Source: Microdochium bolleyi
Taxonomy: Eukaryota; Ascomycota; Sordariomycetes; Xylariales; Microdochiaceae
NCBI GenBank assembly: GCA_001566295.1
Contig: KQ964277.1
Location: 62,001-126,000, forward strand
Direction: 5' to 3'
Length of the DNA stretch: 64,000 nucleotides
The notes under the pieces are model-generated. The model was not told the origin of the DNA. It ran no database searches and saw only the letters and a list, made by a program, of their open reading frames with translations. Both the position numbers and the translations under genes were made by a program. Numbering within the stretch: position 1 is the stretch's first letter; each line of letters begins with the position of its first letter. This document shows positions 35,521-46,824 of the stretch, piece after piece.

Positions 35521-36980
35521 TTACATACTCAGCGATATAGTATCGCACTTCACCGGCCGATACAAAGCCTTCTTGTCCCCGCCGAACAGGTTGATGGGCC
35601 AACGCCCTTTCATGGTTTGATCACAAAGATACCACCAGGGCAACCAACGCTGCAGACGATCGGGAGGCTGGCAACTCCACTCACGATCAATTGGGTTTTC
35701 CGGCCTCTCGTCCCCGTCATCCGCCGGCCATCGCTCGAAGTCGATATCCATGAGTCCCAGCGGTGGCTGTGGTCCGGCCTTGTAGTCCGGACGGCCCGCA
35801 TCATCTCTCTTCACCGGGGCGGGGAACACCAACTTGTTCCGGAGGACCTCGTCTGTGGAGTGTGCCACACCAGGCCGCAAGCCGTGTCTGGAAGTCGAGC
35901 AGGAGCGTCCAGACGCGCATTCTGTAGTCCTCCCTCTCTTCGGCGTTGTAATGACACAGCGTTTGTTCACTGACATCGTCGAGGGACTCCCCGTCTACCC
36001 AGTCCATATTTACGGCTCGGACAGCGCGTCTGTGCACGCCTGGAACGTTTGGGTGCGACGTGGGGAAGTCAAAGGTCCAGGAGCCGTGGTAGGTGGGCGT
36101 GAACTCCCCCCCATGCTCCTGCGCGTCCAGGTGCTCGTAGACGGCCTCTTTGCGGGGGTAGTGCGAGTCGGCCGCGTGGGTCAGGTTGCTGTCCGGCCTT
36201 TGACTGATCGAGTAGTACAACGGGTCGTAGATTTTGGCGACGACGCGCTGGGAGGGGCGACCAGCTGTCGGGGGTGATCGAGCTATCTGAGAATAGTCGG
36301 CAGCCCAGGACGTATGCCTTGGCTCACTTTTGATTTCCGGAGATGACTCGGGCGACTTCCAGCGTGATGGGCTTGGTGCACGGAATCGTTGTCGGTTTTG
36401 GGGTTGCTGGAGTCGCTGGAGTGGTTGCGGAGGGGTTTGAAGTTGTCGGTGGTTCAAGAGCTGCCGATGATTGAAGCATTAGTGTTGTGTGACGTTGAGA
36501 TCTACCTGTAAAAGGCGTTATTGCTAGCCACTGCAATAACGATATAGTTTTTGCAGTGTCACATGTTGACAAGGGCGTTGCTGGCGATGCTCCAGGTGCC
36601 TCAAGGGCAGGATTGCGAAGCACAGCCTCCATCCGCGACACTGACATGATCCACCACCATTCAGCATGCTGCCCTTGTCTAGCAGTGTCGCGAGAGTAGA
36701 TGGCCGGTGGTGGTTGATGGGGCCGGAGCTGGAGCGTGAAGCCTTCCTTGTAGGGACAGGGCGGCCTGCCCATGAGCATTTCGTCTCGGGACAGCTCCAG
36801 GACGGTGGTGTAGTGGCCAGAGCCAGCGCCTATCCTCCGTGAATGTTGTGCAAAGGTCTGGAGAATGGCACGAGATAGCTGACCTGCGCTGTAGAGTTGG
36901 TGGACGTGGCGGTTGTGGGAGCGAGACTTCTCAGAGGTTGCTTGGATCTGGCCTCTAGACCTCGTAAGCACTCGAAGCAT
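35521..36980 (-). pseudogene. Disrupted protein-kinase-like gene
   Basis: Three minus-strand frames together resemble a fungal kinase-like protein. After a Pro/Thr-rich N-terminus comes an ITLEVAR strand. The segment VVAKIYDPLYYS then fits the N-lobe Lys strand, followed by TPTYHGSWTFDFP and a VNMDWVDGES hinge-like region. Downstream, the catalytic-loop position reads VAHSTDEVLRNKLVF, so the usual HRD/HGD-type Asp is lost. The equivalent of the DFG region reads LMDIDFERW. The frame changes near 36330, where only a weak 61-nt intron could help, and again near 35880, where no splice site fits. The ATG-proximal part to 36980 is uncertain. Missing catalytic residues plus two frame breaks make a decayed pseudokinase gene the best reading. 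Assembly indels are an alternative. Confidence 0.6.
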
Positions 36981-37653
36981 TTATTCTGTGCGCCTTCGCT
37001 GAACAACGATTCTCCCTGGACGATTAATACACGGATTGAGACCGAGGCGATAAGCTCGGAAGCCTTCTCGCTCTGGTTACCTCGGTGATGAGCGTCAGGT
37101 AAAAGCACTAAGTAGATGGGAGCTGCCCACGCACATCACCTCGGAAACCGAGAACTGGATGTTTCTGTAGACGACACGATGCCACGGTCATCTCCACCGA
37201 GGCCATGTTGGTCGTCGGACGCTGACGCGGCAGAGTATCGTCGAGGGTTGCTGTCTTGCGGATATCGTCCGGATGAATCCGCGTGGCTCGCGCAGCCTGC
37301 CATTGCAGTCTCTGGTGACGTCAGTGATGCTCTCCTCGTGGAAGCTCAATCAGTGTCGTCGTCGCTGATGAATGGCAGGTGCACCCTCGTGCCTGCCTGC
37401 CGAACGCGCCTTCCATGGCAGGACGCTCTGCTCTGTCCATGGGCATCAACGTCCTTGACTACTTGAACCTCTCGGCCACATTGCCAGTCTCTTCTGCCCC
37501 CTCCTTTCTCTCCATCACTCTTGACACCCACATCCAGAATCATCTACTTTCTTGGAGCTACCATCATCATCAAGCATCGCATCCCGCCATCCTTCCACCC
37601 AGACATCATCCCAGCATCACCATACACGCCACCCTCCCCATCAGATACCGAAG
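36981..37653. promoter_or_regulatory. Promoter and leader region
   Basis: About 670 bases between divergent units. The right half is strongly C/T-rich with CATCATC-type runs just before the ATG at 37654, typical of a fungal leader. No gene is supported. Confidence 0.4.
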
Positions 37654-38035
37654 ATGGACGATATCGATTACAGTGCCGAGCTGAGAAGTAAGTCTGCGCA
37701 CCCTCCCTCTGGGCTCTCTTGCTCACAAGTACTTGTTTGGAGTAGATTTCCCGGAAAGGTCAAGGATGGTCGTCATGAAGAAAGGAGGCTTGAAGCAATT
37801 CATTGAAGCCATGCAGATCGTTCCGGGAGACGTAAAGACGGCGCGTGACATAGCCAAGCGGTTGGGCGAACTCGAGGACCTGCCACCCAGTGCATCGCCG
37901 TTGCCACTGGATCGATTGAGACCGCCAACCCGTGCCAACGTTGTCACGCGAGTTGGTGGCGGCGATGGTGCAGGCGACTGCTCGGACCAGGACAAAGCCA
38001 CCAGGACAGGGGAGCCAGAAGTCGAAACTCGCTAG
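37654..38035 (+). CDS. Small hypothetical protein, 107 aa
   Basis: Two exons, 37654..37687 and 37746..38035, using a GTAAGT donor and GGAGTAG acceptor in phase. The first 70 residues are compact and helical (acidic MDDIDYSAELR, then a basic segment, then a helix with IEAMQIVPGDVKTARDIAKR). The last 35 residues are flexible, Gly/Asp-rich. There is no signal peptide or membrane segment. I do not recognise a family. The model rests on good splice signals and the C/T-rich leader. It is followed at 400 bases by another small gene on the same strand. Confidence 0.5.
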
Positions 38036-38429
38036 GCACGGTGGACAGGCAAGGCCAAGAAGTGGTGGGAGAGCTTTACATCTTTTTGGAAGAGGGAGTG
38101 ACGGTCAAGACGTTGGTGATGGTGGAAAACATGACACGGTGGTGACAGGTTCATGGCCTGTTCGTTTTGAATTCTTGGAGGGCAGCACTAGCACAGCACA
38201 GGATTGCATGGATCAATAGACCTTCTCTTGACATTGGCATTCCCTTTTCATGGCTGATCGTCTGTGCTGTCCAGGGGGGTTCTCTGGTTGCGGTGCATTG
38301 TGTGCCTCGGGCAACAACAGTGCCTGCCTGGCCGCCACCTGGGCATATTTGACCAGACGCCGCGACTTGGCCGTCTTTGTCTTCCTCATCTTGCTTCGAC
38401 CCATCATCAAACCCAGCCAGCCCGCCAGC

Positions 38430-38753
38430 ATGCCCGCCACTGACGCCCTGCGTGAGTCGATTTCCGTCCTCCAGGATCCAACCAAGCATCACCACTGACC
38501 CTCTCCCCCTGTCCCTCGTACTGACCCTCTCCCGTGCCGAGCAGAGCCCCCGCTCACCCCCACCGAGCGCGACGTGGTCAAGTCGTACGGCGGCTGGACG
38601 CCCTTCATGCACGCCTACGCCCTCAAGCCCTACGACCACGACCACATTGACGAGGCCCACCAGATTGCGCGCACCTTCGCCGCCGCCGACACGGATGTCG
38701 GTGCTGCCAGCAACAACGGCGACCAGAGCAGCGGCGACAGTAGTGCCAGATAA
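38430..38753 (+). CDS. Small conserved-looking cytosolic protein, 76 aa
   Basis: Two exons, 38430..38451 and 38545..38753, with a GTGAGT donor and GAGCAG acceptor in phase. The core is TERDVVKSYGGWTPFMHAY then ALKPYDHDHIDEA. From memory this YGGWT-x-FM...LKP pattern occurs in a family of tiny fungal proteins of unknown function. The helical segment after it (AHQIARTF) and a Ser/Asp/Gly-rich end complete the protein. No targeting signal is visible. The start is the only ATG giving a phase-correct join. Function unknown. Confidence 0.6.
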
Positions 38754-39317
38754 GGAAGCGTAGGCACTCTTGGAGACAAAGAATATGCATGGAAATGCCT
38801 CGTGTCACCACATCGTGACCACTCGCCAAAGGACAATAGTCACAAATACATACCCTACGCTACCTTGTAAGGTGCACACTCGTGGAAACCCCCGCACTCC
38901 GCCAACCGGCAGTTGGAGATTAGATCCAGGGTCCACACTCATGCCAGGTACGCCGGGCGTGTCGTGACACGTGCCGCGGTCAATGTACCCATCGGCCATG
39001 CCGTTGCTTGCTTGCTTGAGGGAAACTCGTCGCGCGGCACCGTGGGTTCGCTTGCAGGCAGAAGCCCAGGCCGGCAAACGACGACCATCCCGCTTGTTTG
39101 CTCAGAGTGACACATCAGGTAACGAGGTGCTTGAACCCGACATAAGACTGCCCGAGCCTCCCCCACCCGAGGAGGAGACAGCGCCGGCCACCCGCTCTCC
39201 TTCCTTCCTTCTCACCCCGATCAACATACGATACCCTCAGGAACAACAATCGGCTGCCGCCGCTGGAATCAAAGAGCGGACCACGTGGATTGAAACCGAG
39301 TGCCCCTGTGCAGAGCA
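38754..39317. other. Intergenic or undetected 5' exon of the next gene
   Basis: Holds a Pro/Glu-rich open stretch near 39119-39300 that could be an upstream exon of the disrupted gene at 39318, but I cannot place its splice sites. Confidence 0.3.
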
Positions 39318-40127
39318 TGTTCAACACACGCTACGTGGAGGGCAGAGACGCGGGTGTGACAGCCGAGGTCGTCGAGAGGATTGTCGAGCTGAGCCTGTGA
39401 CAGCGCGAGGACGATGAGGAAGACGGTGGATTCACCATGGGGCAGATCGAGGACGAGCAGGTTGTGTCGGACAAGAAGCAGAAGGCCGCCGCCGTCGCCG
39501 CCGTCATGGGAGGCCAGCCAGCCGTCCCTCGAGGCTCTCACGGCAAGAAGGGCAAGGCAGCAACAGCAGCAAGTGCCGACCCAAAGGACCGCCGCATTAC
39601 GATCGACAAATCAATCGAGACTCTCGCGCTGACCCTGAGCGCGGAGACGATCGAGTTCTCGTTCCCCCTGTTGCATATGCACCGCTGGTGCTGGCGGCTG
39701 CTCCGCGCTGTCAAGGATCACTGCCACCTACTGCTGAGCGAGCTGTACGCGGCGCAGTACATTGAGCGCGAGAACCAGCTGCCGTGGGTGGTTGGCTGGA
39801 TCCTGCTAGGAGGATGGCCGTCGTGGTGGCGGTGACAACGGGACTCATTTGGCGGATGGCTGACATGCGACCGTTGCAGCTCGCCAGCGAGTGTTCCACA
39901 GCTTCTTCGAGACCGGAGTGGGCCGGCTTATCTCCGAGAAGGTCATGGACGAGCAGCTTGGGCTGAGTGTCGAGTTCCAAGACGCTTCTGGCAGTGACAG
40001 CCACAGCGAAAGCGAGGGCTGGGAGACGCCCGACGAGAACGAGGAGAGAGAGATACGAACGCGACACAAGGAGGCAATGCGCACGCGGCAGCAGGACGGA
40101 CCGAAGCGGAGAGGCGGGCAGAGCTAG
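39318..40127 (+). pseudogene. Disrupted gene, helical protein of unknown family
   Basis: Reading from the ATG at 39318, the frame is coding-like for 27 codons (ending VVERIVELSL). It then meets TGA at 39399-39401 and carries on in the same frame with coding composition to 39834 (acidic DDEEDGG, Ala-rich region, then IETLALTLSAETIEF and a Trp/Leu/His-rich helix). A further exon-like part, RQRVFHSFFETGVGR to a polar end, lies at 39882-40127 behind a good TTGCAG acceptor, but no GT donor gives the right phase. Two lesions therefore separate three parts of one protein. The family is not recognised. It may be a pseudogene, or an intact gene with base errors. Confidence 0.4.
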
Positions 40128-40324
40128 GACGAAGTCACGATTCAGGACATACTGATGGTTCGGTCTTGTGCCAATGGTATGATATGTGCAGCAGCGAGCT
40201 AGCGCTGGCCGGGAAAGATATGTACAACTACCAGGATGTTGGATACAGGAAGTGAGAAGAAGAAATATGCACAGGGAGTAAAGGCTAAAGAGGGATGGAC
40301 AGACTCCAAGCGAGGAGTCCCTTC

Positions 40325-41455
40325 TTAGATCTTGCCGACACCAGCCTTGTCCTTGATGCTGGCATTGGCCGCGGCGGCACTGGCAATGTTCTTGCCCTTG
40401 AAGTTGCCGAGGAAGCCAGAGTCGGTGCGCTGGAACGCGCCAGAGCTGCCGAACGAGTTGATGACGCAGGCGCGGCCGAGACCCGACTGGCACTGCGACA
40501 GAGCGCTGCCGGGGCTGGTGAAGAGCTGACCGCCGACGGCGGTGTCGACGGGGGCCGCGACGTTCTGGAAAACGTTGCCCTCGGCGAGGATCATGGCGCC
40601 CTTGTCGACCTCGAAGGCGTGGCCGGTGGACGAGTACATGTAGTTGTTGACAAAGTGCAGCAGCGTGTTGCCGGCGACCTTGGGGGCGCGGCCGGAGAAG
40701 TGGTGGACGTAGTTGCCCTTGAAGGTGACGAGGTCGTTGGAGCCGGTGAAGTAGAGGTTCCAGTAGTGCTGGTTGTTGCAGGTGGCGGACCAGGTGGACG
40801 CGCCGTCGATCTCGCTGTTGGAGATGGTGACGCGGTTCGAGGCGCCGTTGCCGAGCACAATGTGCTGCCGCCCGATCTGGCTCGTCTTGACGTGGTCGAT
40901 CCACACGAGGTCCGCGCCGTCGAGGGTGATGGCGTCGCCGCCCCAGACGTACTGGGGGTTCAGCTGCGTGAAGTGCACGTTCTGGATGATGACGTTGCTG
41001 ACGCCGCCCGAGATGCGCACGCCCTTGCCCTTGATCACGCCCGCGCTGCCCTGGCCGACGAGCGACTTGTTGCTCTTGACCTGGATCGGGTTCAGCGCGG
41101 CCTTGTCGTAGCGCACCGAGACCTTGGGCGCAGAGGCCTGGTAGTTGTTGCACCAGTTGTCCTTGTTGATGGCCGTCTGGCACTTGGACCCCGTGCCCCA
41201 GGGCGCGCAGCCCGTCTCGGACGCGGTGCCCTCGGAGCCGGTGAAGTCGAACGTCTTGGTGAGCACGATGACGCGCGGGGTCGAGTCGGTCAGGTACTTG
41301 ACCAGGTCGGCGTTGCTGGCAGGGTACACGGCGCCCGCCGAGCCGCCGCCGGTGACGCCCTTGGCGAATCCCTCGGCAGCGCCCTTGACCTGGGCGGCGG
41401 CGGGGGCGAGGAGGAGCGCCGCCGCGGCGAGGAGGGTTGATGCGGTGTAATGCAT
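40325..41455 (-). CDS. Pectin lyase, polysaccharide lyase family 1, 376 aa
   Basis: A single exon encodes a signal peptide (about residues 1-21) and a parallel beta-helix lyase. Family motifs include WGGDAITLDGADLVWIDH (WIDH at 185-188), GRQH at 195-198, repeated NR/ISN strand turns and SGRAPK at 254-259. This matches pectin lyases (EC 4.2.2.10), which cut methyl-esterified pectin by beta-elimination. Pectate lyases would be expected to show more calcium-binding Asp residues instead. Cysteines at 83 and 92, 102 and 226, and two near the C-terminus fit disulphides. Length is normal for the family. A TTATAAG box at about 41574-41581 lies 120 bases upstream. The enzyme would act outside the cell on plant walls, in saprotrophic or pathogenic growth. 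It is intact while its neighbours on both sides are disrupted. Confidence 0.93.
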   Translation of the reverse strand: MHYTASTLLAAAALLLAPAAAQVKGAAEGFAKGVTGGGSAGAVYPASNADLVKYLTDSTPRVIVLTKTFDFTGSEGTASETGCAPWGTGSKCQTAINKDNWCNNYQASAPKVSVRYDKAALNPIQVKSNKSLVGQGSAGVIKGKGVRISGGVSNVIIQNVHFTQLNPQYVWGGDAITLDGADLVWIDHVKTSQIGRQHIVLGNGASNRVTISNSEIDGASTWSATCNNQHYWNLYFTGSNDLVTFKGNYVHHFSGRAPKVAGNTLLHFVNNYMYSSTGHAFEVDKGAMILAEGNVFQNVAAPVDTAVGGQLFTSPGSALSQCQSGLGRACVINSFGSSGAFQRTDSGFLGNFKGKNIASAAAANASIKDKAGVGKI

Positions 41456-43305
41456 TTTGAGCTCTTGGTGGGGCTTGGAGAAGAAGTCGGATGAACGAGA
41501 GGCGGCAAGAAACTGTTGCGATGATCTCTAAGAAAAGGAAACAAGAGCTTGGGGGAGTGCTGGACGAGGCTTGCTTATAACTAACACTACCACCGAGTTG
41601 TCCCTGAGGTGGGCCTCTGTTTCACTGTCAGAGGAGCATGGAACGCTCGCTGTCACCTCGGCATGAGAAACGCCGTGGCGGCAGGGTTTAGCGCAGGCCC
41701 ATAGGCAATGGACGAAAGAGGCTCGAAATGCGGCTCTAGCCTTCGTCATGTGTGCAATGGGGCGGGCACTCCGATTGATTGCACGAAGGGACACTCCACG
41801 CGTGGGCCCATGGGCAATCTACATGGAGGAAGACAAATAAGCCAGGTTCAGGGGTCCCGTCGAAGGACTCGCTCGTTCTGGAAAGCCGCGCCGTTTCAAG
41901 TTTGGCATAGCGTTGTCTCCCACGGCTGGCAGTTGTCGTGCTCATTCAACTCTCGAGCAGCTTTGTGTATAATGGTCAGCACGCAATGCCGGTAGAAGGA
42001 GCAGAGTCGACGTCAGCCAAGCGTGACTGGTGCGAAATAGGTCTCGCCGTGGAGAGCACGGCTGTAACCCTCCATTGTCGAGATTGTCCCACGTGTGATG
42101 GGGTGAGCCCTTGCGAAGCCCTGGCAGACTTGTCCCTTTCGGGACCACGGACCGAGTGTTGCACCAAACAACGCCCGGTCCGTCCAAGTGCCAGGGGCCG
42201 CCTTGGTGTATCCTGGTGCCGACGGGCGGGACCCCTGGCTTGGGCTGTGGCTAGTTTCCGTCCGCCAATCGGGGCAACATGGCACCTGGATCGCGTGGCA
42301 CACTGGATCTGTCAAGATGCTTGTCAGATGGTCCGATGCTGGGCGATAGCACAAACAGCTGTCGACTCTGCTTGCGATATTAACGATGATGACGTGCTTC
42401 GAGCTTCCTTTTGTCCGGCCTTGATTACAGCTACTGGTCAGGGGATCTACCACTATGCCGTCTCGCAAGCATCACCTCCTTGGCGCGCGGCAGTGTTCAG
42501 GCGGATGTGGAGCCATGTGTCTGGGACAGATTAATGGAGAAATTTGGAGAAAACGTTGGCGGGCGCGCGCCACATCATCACGCACGAATGGGGGCCGCGT
42601 GCTGATGTTTCATCCGAGACTGGGGCCGCGGACCACTGCCAATCTCCTGTCATGTCCCATGGTCCTTAGCTGAGCAGTAGAGCAGATGGATACGAATGTT
42701 ATCTTTGGGAAAGGTCAGAATTCAAGGCCAACCTAGAAGCACCAGTCTCGCTTACATTGGATGGTCTGCGCACCAGCTCCGGCCTCGATAATCGTAACGC
42801 GCGGAGTAGACAGTACGATCTATCATGTCTTAAGCTCCTCGTCGAGAGACGGCGGCATTGTGACTTGGCTCCAGAGTCGGAGCGATAACGCCAGCCCTCG
42901 TGGTCTCAAGAAGCGAGTGCTGTAGAGTTGTGTCTTGCACGAGCCATGGCGACGATTGACAGAACCGTTTGCTGGGACATGATGGAAAACCCGCCCTTAG
43001 CTGATTTCCATACTTGTGAAGCTCACAGCCCAAGGATCTTCCTTGGGGCTCACCACCACTTGCTGACTCGTACGCCAACCCGAAATCCCTGCGTGTGTTC
43101 CCGGTTTATCGGGCCACGAGACTAGAGCCAGTGGCGGCATATCGGGGATGCAAAATCATCCGATGGGAACCTGTGCATCATGTCATGATGCCATCCAAGC
43201 GTCTCCACGAGGACATGCGAAAATGGTGCACTGCTTCACTACGCTTATGTAGCCTGTTCTCGCGCCCGTTGCCACCAAGAAATCCGTGGTAAAGAGTTAC
43301 GTCAA
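41456..43305. other. Long intergenic stretch, no supported gene
   Basis: About 1.85 kb. The first 200 bases are the pectin lyase promoter. A 198-codon open frame at 41938-42534 (+) shows no domain, signal peptide or splice context and I do not call it. Confidence 0.5.
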
Positions 43306-44472
43306 CTACTGCTTAGCATTCCGGGTATACTTTGAGCGCTGCCTCCACGACGAGCCATACCGGAGCAACAACACTGGCACGACGCCCACGACCGCACTCA
43401 TCAGCGCGAGCACCGTGGACCCCCAGCCGAGCCCCAGGATACGGCCCATCGCCGCCGCCTCCAGGGGCAGAAACGCTCCCACCAGACACCGCACGACGAT
43501 CGCGATTGTCAGCGCGGACACGGCGTAGAGGCCGAAGGCATCAACGATGTATGGCATGAGCGGGAGGAACGCGAGAGTCATGGACACGCGGATCCAGAAC
43601 GCCGACAGCAAAAGCAGTGGCAGCGGCAGGCCGAGTGCGGCGCACCAGCCATACAGGGCCACGGCCGGGGGTAAGGTGGCCACGCCCCCAGAGCGCGAGT
43701 GGCAGCTTGTGCTCCGAGAGGCCTCTACTATCGTTGGCGACCGAGAGGCGGATGTAGATGCGGTCTAGCTGGTAGCGGCAGATTGCCACGCTGGTCGGGG
43801 TTCCCAGTCCTATTTCAGGTCAGAAAGAGATGATTAACTGCTGAGCTTTGTCGAGGAAGTGACAGGCAGGCATCACGTACCGTTGGCGGAAAATGCCCGA
43901 GTCGAAGAACAATCGGAATGACCGGAACATTAGAATCCCCAAAGCTAACAGCCTCTGCCTGAAATGGCTACCGTGCAGGCTGACGTCCATCTCTGGCATG
44001 TTCTTGCTTATGTCGATCTTGCCGCTTGAGACCCGCTTCTGCGGCTATGGGTGATATGTCTCCGCTAAATGCATCGCGAGCAGAAGCTAGCCAGCCCCAG
44101 ACAAGATGACACTCGCACACATCACAGCCCGCCAACCCAGGCGAGCAGGAGACTGCCGACTGTCAGTCCGAGTGAGCCGGCAACCAAGAGGCAAGCATGA
44201 CACAGCTCGCGCTGCTCGGGCGTGAAAATGTCGCCGACTACCGTAGGGTCCGGCACGCTCGCTTCCATCGCGGATCCTGTGAGCACGTGTGATACGATGA
44301 GCACCCCGGCGCTCTCGGCTAGCGCTCACATGGCCGTGGCAAGCGTGAAAGCCATGTTTGCGGCCCGGTAGTGATTGATAAAACGCTCGAGCGTTGTCGA
44401 AGATTTCACTTCGGTGCTCAACGGCTCAACATCGTCGCTGATGCTGGATGGTGGCGAATGATCCGGCGACAT
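43306..44472 (-). pseudogene. MFS transporter pseudogene (DHA1-like)
   Basis: Minus-strand pieces of one major facilitator transporter can be ordered. Residues after ATG 44472 lead into a helix (RAANMAFTLATAM), then TGA at about 44331. Next comes a helix ESAGVLIVSHVLTG, a loop VVGDIFTPEQRELCH and a helix ending LLAWVGG, followed by a stop. WRAVMCASVILSGAG continues in another frame. Farther on there is a KNMPEMD loop, an intron with GTACGT and AAATAG signals, then ICRYQLDRIYIRLS. A frame change near 43670-43690 leads to the last three helices (FLPLMPYIVDAFGLYA, FLPLEAAAMGR, LGWGSTVL). The central helices (about TM7-9) and the first helices are missing or unrecognisable. Several stops and frame changes show a dead gene. 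It would have been a drug or metabolite exporter. Confidence 0.75.
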
Positions 44473-46043
44473 TGATATCAACGTTGAGTTGCACGAAACA
44501 GCGGTCCAAGTGTTGGTGTGTTCTCAGTTGAAGACCTACTACAGCAGTTTCACACAAAATTATTCCCCTGTTGCTGGCGGTACTTTCCCTGCGAGAATGC
44601 CGGCCTCGGGGTGAGGTAGTCTGGATCAACACATGACTTGGCTTTGGCTGCATCGCAAATCGCCAGCTTATGGCACAAGCGAATTCCGTCCAGTGCGACC
44701 GTGGAAGACAGGAACAGCATCAGCATAACAAAGGTATTTGGTAAGGTACATAGCAGTCATCCTTTGTGCTCGGCACGGAATCTCTATGCTTTCACAAGTA
44801 TGTCACGGATGCCCGAGACGTCCAACGTGAGACGAACCGAAAGAGAATCAATTTCTGAGCACATACAGCGACGCGAGGACCACGCGCTTTTCATATCACA
44901 TCCTCGTCCTCTCCACAAACCAGGTCTTACATACGGTCTCACCGGCTCCAAAGTGAACAGGTACGAAAGTCAAGAAGTTACGATATACCTAGCTCTAGTA
45001 CGGATAGCGGCAGGGTGGGAAAGTGCGAACGAAGGAATGTATTTCACAACTGCGGCTCCCTGCCAGTTGTAGTTTTTCAGTTGGTTGCAGCTTGTTGTAT
45101 GCACGGCCACTCCTCGCACCCTGACATCGTATTTAGCATCAAAGTAGGATCCTTTGGCCATGGCCCATCAACCGATACATTATGAAGCAATGATGGCTGT
45201 CACTGCTGTCACACCGCTTACCCTGCATGACTGACTGTGTTCACGGCACTCGGTCCCAGACGTCGACGTCAGACTGCTTCGAAATCAATCTATACCACTG
45301 GGCAGCAATCTCGTCCCGAGGTCGCACGGTGAGAGGGAAGTGAATTGATGCGGGTTGCTGCAAAGCGACACCTCATGCATTTGCCAAAACGGGACGCGGG
45401 CATGCAGTGCGGATCGGGCGCTTCTACTGCGTCCTTCCTTCCCTGTCAGTGTTGGGAGCTCGTTTCCCCGCTCTTTTGTCTCCGCTATATCATCATGTCA
45501 TGCGGTTGACTTCCGAAGTGAACTGTCCAACGTAGTGCGACCGGGGAGGAAAGACCCCTCGACGGGCCAGCTTCGATTTGCGTCCAGTGAGAACAAACGG
45601 ACCTGGGAGGACATTAGCATTCTAGCTTTCAGAACTCGGGTGAGGATAGCTTCCCTAGCTATAAAGAGGGAATGGGTCTCAATGATTTAAATCCCGATAA
45701 TGTCTCACGTCATCGGAACAAGCAAGTACGAATCACAACCATCTTCTTGACTGGGTGTGTTGCCAACAACCTCGACACCCGGAATACACAAGAAAGCAAG
45801 CCATTTCAAAGCCTCAGCCTCGCCCTAATATGAGGGCCACCAATGAAGAGTTCGAGAGCATGGGAGAGCCCATGATGCCATCATCTCATAGCCTTTTACA
45901 GCACCACGGAAGTGGTTCACCGGCAAGCCGCCCCTGCCTGGAGTATGCCCTGGCATCAGCGAGACGGGCGTCATAAGGTCACTACCACTGCCTAATATCG
46001 CCTGGACCACCCAGCAATGGTTGCTAGACTGCTTTGACAACAC
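44473..46043. other. Intergenic, no supported gene
   Basis: About 1.6 kb between the MFS remnant and the disrupted gene at 46044. No domain recognised in any frame. Confidence 0.5.
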
Positions 46044-46824
46044 ATGGACGCTTACAAAGACTCTCTTCGCCGGCTTGCTTCAGTCGCTTGCGTCATCCTC
46101 CGCCGGCCGGCCCATGGGCTCCGCCACCTGATGAAATTCTACTACGGCCGCGCAGCAGTATTCTATGTCAAAACGTTCCAGGTGGCTTGGCTGACCGATC
46201 GGCCCATGAACCCAGAATTTGAGATCCTCCTCGAAGCCGGCGTGGACAAGAACTCCTGGGACGACCTCACGCAGGAGGAGAAGGATGCAGCGTGGGCAAT
46301 CGTCATGGCATTCGAGCATGAGCGCATCATGACACCGCCACAGTGTTTCCCCATAGCGTCGTGTACGAAGGGTGCAACGGCAACCAGCCGCTATTCCTCC
46401 GCGGGGGAGACGGGCGCCAGCGACGCCCATGGTGCCGCTACTCGACGCGTTCCTGCAGGTCCCGATGCCTGAGAACCCGCTGACGGCAATCCTGCGTGAG
46501 TTTGAGGGCTACCGCGCCGCGCCGCACCGGCAATTCCTCGAGGACGTCACGCGGCGGTGCGGCGGCGGGGCCGGGAGCGCTAGGGAGTTTCGTCTCGCTT
46601 TTGGTGACGCATTATCCCGTTCAGCAGCGGATGGTTCTACTCCCACGCGTAAGGGAGAAGAAAACGAGGATGATGACGACGACGACGGCGATAGTGATGG
46701 TGATAATGGCAGGCGGCTCTTTGGCACGACGTCGGAGAACATCATGGACGCCGTGACGCGGCAAAGAGAGGCGCTGCAGAGAGAAAGGGATAAGATGGGT
46801 TCGAGAGGTGAAGAAGAGGGATGA
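46044..46824 (+). pseudogene. Disrupted gene, unknown family, with two homopolymer frame changes
   Basis: Three consecutive frames read as one protein. The first, from ATG 46044, is helical with Tyr/Trp/Arg-rich sequence up to MTPPQCFP. A frame shift at the CCCC run near 46348-46351 would continue as VVYEGCNGNQPLFLRGG. A second shift at the GGGGG run near 46401-46405 would reach VPLLDAFLQVPMPENP and then a helix LTAILREFEGYR. The end is acidic (DDDDDDGDSDGD) and closes with a coiled-coil-like QREALQRERDKM. No family is recognised. An intact original of about 260 residues is plausible, broken either in nature or in the assembly. Confidence 0.45.

Noticed and set aside
40295..41440. 381-codon open frame antisense to pectin lyase
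   Set aside because: It is a mirror of a GC-rich coding strand. It has Val/Glu/Arg/Ala-biased composition, no domain and overlaps an unmistakable enzyme gene.
41938..42534. 198-codon plus-strand frame
   Set aside because: No domain, no splice evidence and an unusual Cys/Arg-rich composition in a stretch flanked by dead genes.
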